DNA of 64,000 nucleotides from Melieria omissa (lineage: Eukaryota; Arthropoda; Insecta; Diptera; Ulidiidae): positions 44,895,348 to 44,959,347 of the forward strand of contig OZ020268.1 in NCBI GenBank assembly GCA_963971225.1, read 5' to 3'. Shown here piece by piece: positions 62,931-64,000 of the stretch. Under the pieces are notes generated by a model. It was not told the DNA's origin, did not search any database, and was given only the letters and a program-made list of their open reading frames with translations. Both the position numbers and the translations under genes were made by a program. The stretch's first letter is position 1. Every line of letters begins with the position of its first letter.

Positions 62931-64000
62931 CATTAACCCTAATCCGTCGTTCGGGTGATTTTTCACCCATTTTCAACTTTGAGATGCTATAACTTTCCTA
63001 TATATTAATCAAAATATGATTAAGGTTTCTTGTATTTGTAGCAAACCAATATAAGTTTTAGAATTTATCTACAACATATTGATTATTTGATTTTAACGGT
63101 GATTACAAAAAAAGTTACGTGGGTGACGTTCGGGTGATATTTCACCCATATACAAATTGTATGGGAATTCAACACAACATATACAGAAAATGCCATAAAA
63201 TTACGTCACTGGACTGAAAGTTTTGAACTGCTTTTATAGGCAAAACCTTTTTATGGATCAATGGGCCTCCTGAACTCAACGGAAAAGTAGGAGCCAATTA
63301 TTTTATTTCAACTAAGGTTGGTCTAACTCGTTATGCTTGAAGTCGTGTGTCAGTAACAAAAGATGCTAATGAAGACCATTGTTAAATATAGTAACTGACA
63401 AAACTAATGTTGAAGGTTTGCGAGTTTTTTGGAAGTGCATGAATCAGCGTTGGTGATATTTAGGCATAGTTTGGTATTTCAATTTTGAGTGGTGTTTATA
63501 AGTCGAATGGATAATCCCTTGATAATCTGTAGGGGTACACAACAGGCAGACCAATTTTTCGTTCTATCGGTGACAAAACCATTCGGCAAGAACGTAACGA
63601 TTGTAATCAAGAATGATGTTCTTTCTGAAATCGAACTTGAAAAGGTGTAGAAGCAATACAATGTTCAATTCCCTGCCTTATATTAAGAAAAAAATGGTTA
63701 TTAAATAAATTCTATAAGTAAATAAATATGACGTGTGCTACGATGTAACGAGTGCATCTTTGCGCGCAGGGCATCCTTTGAGTGCCTATAAGAAGGAGGA
63801 GCATCGAAGGAGTAGTTTTGGCTAGCGGCCATGATTGTTTGTAATGGCGTCTTCTCGGTTGCCAAGCGAAGGCAAAAGACATAGTGCACTACACCACACC
63901 ACAAATGCAATGCCCTCACTGTTAAACACATGTGAGTACTCCATGATTTACACAGAAAACATGGCGGATTCCACAAACGTACATATAGGGTGGCATCTAA
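62931..64000. other. Spacer with possible TTAA-type element end
   Basis: At 62935 TTAACCCTAATCCGTCGTTC begins a segment in which CGTTCGGGTGAT(T/A)TTTCACCCA occurs twice (about 62950 and 63127). A CCC end next to TTAA suggests a piggyBac-like element, but no right end was found. The last 300 bp has an open minus-strand frame (63701-63976) without recognisable similarity. Confidence 0.4.

Overview
This is an AT-rich piece of an insect nuclear genome, almost certainly from a higher fly (Diptera, Schizophora). The evidence is two spliced genes whose products match known Drosophila proteins, short introns of 56-70 bp, and dense DNA-transposon and LINE debris. The many (TACA)n/(TA)n microsatellites and the style of the mobile elements suggest a tephritid-like fruit fly, but the species cannot be fixed from sequence alone.

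Two intact host genes are visible. The first (minus strand, 30927 to 23162, four coding exons) encodes a PPM1D/Wip1-type PP2C serine/threonine phosphatase of about 1440 residues, the orthologue of Drosophila Pp2C1. Its third coding intron uses a non-canonical GC donor. The second (plus strand, 49569 to 54478, two coding exons separated by 4.6 kb) encodes the 89-residue LC8 dynein light chain (cut up, ctp). The genes are divergently transcribed. The space between them (about 31.5-49.5 kb) is mostly repeats, plus a GC-richer stretch at 45.5-46.3 kb that may be the ctp promoter or leader. From memory, both Drosophila orthologues lie on the X in region 4C, so the window may preserve a Muller element A block.

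Most of the rest is mobile-element material. Well-delimited elements with terminal inverted repeats and target duplications include: a mariner/Tc-type deletion derivative with an in-frame fused ORF (11424-11989); two Tc1-like elements with doubled (IR/DR) ends (12768-14375, 38669-40247); a mauritiana-type mariner (61322-62049) nested in a LINE; three members of one small hAT MITE family (14486, 36291, 58097); TTAA-flanked piggyBac-like MITEs (4017, 37617, 47776); pogo/Tigger-like MITEs (35744, 51912); and two foldback-like elements (31841-32882, 51485-51807). LINE fragments occur at 9.0, 17.5, 21.7, 37.4, 60.6 and 61.1-62.9 kb, and a tRNA-derived SINE at 43.77 kb.

The most unusual object lies just upstream of Pp2C1. 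It is a roughly 1 kb element with long imperfect inverted arms and a 3-bp flanking repeat, carrying 5-6 tandem copies of a 108-bp satellite unit. That unit is exactly 36 codons long, so a minus-strand frame stays open through the array. Near the right end (58.4-59.9 kb) are broken host-like coding remnants, including a Nup160 fragment that keeps a spliceable 59-bp intron. No tRNA, rRNA, CRISPR or prokaryotic feature was seen.
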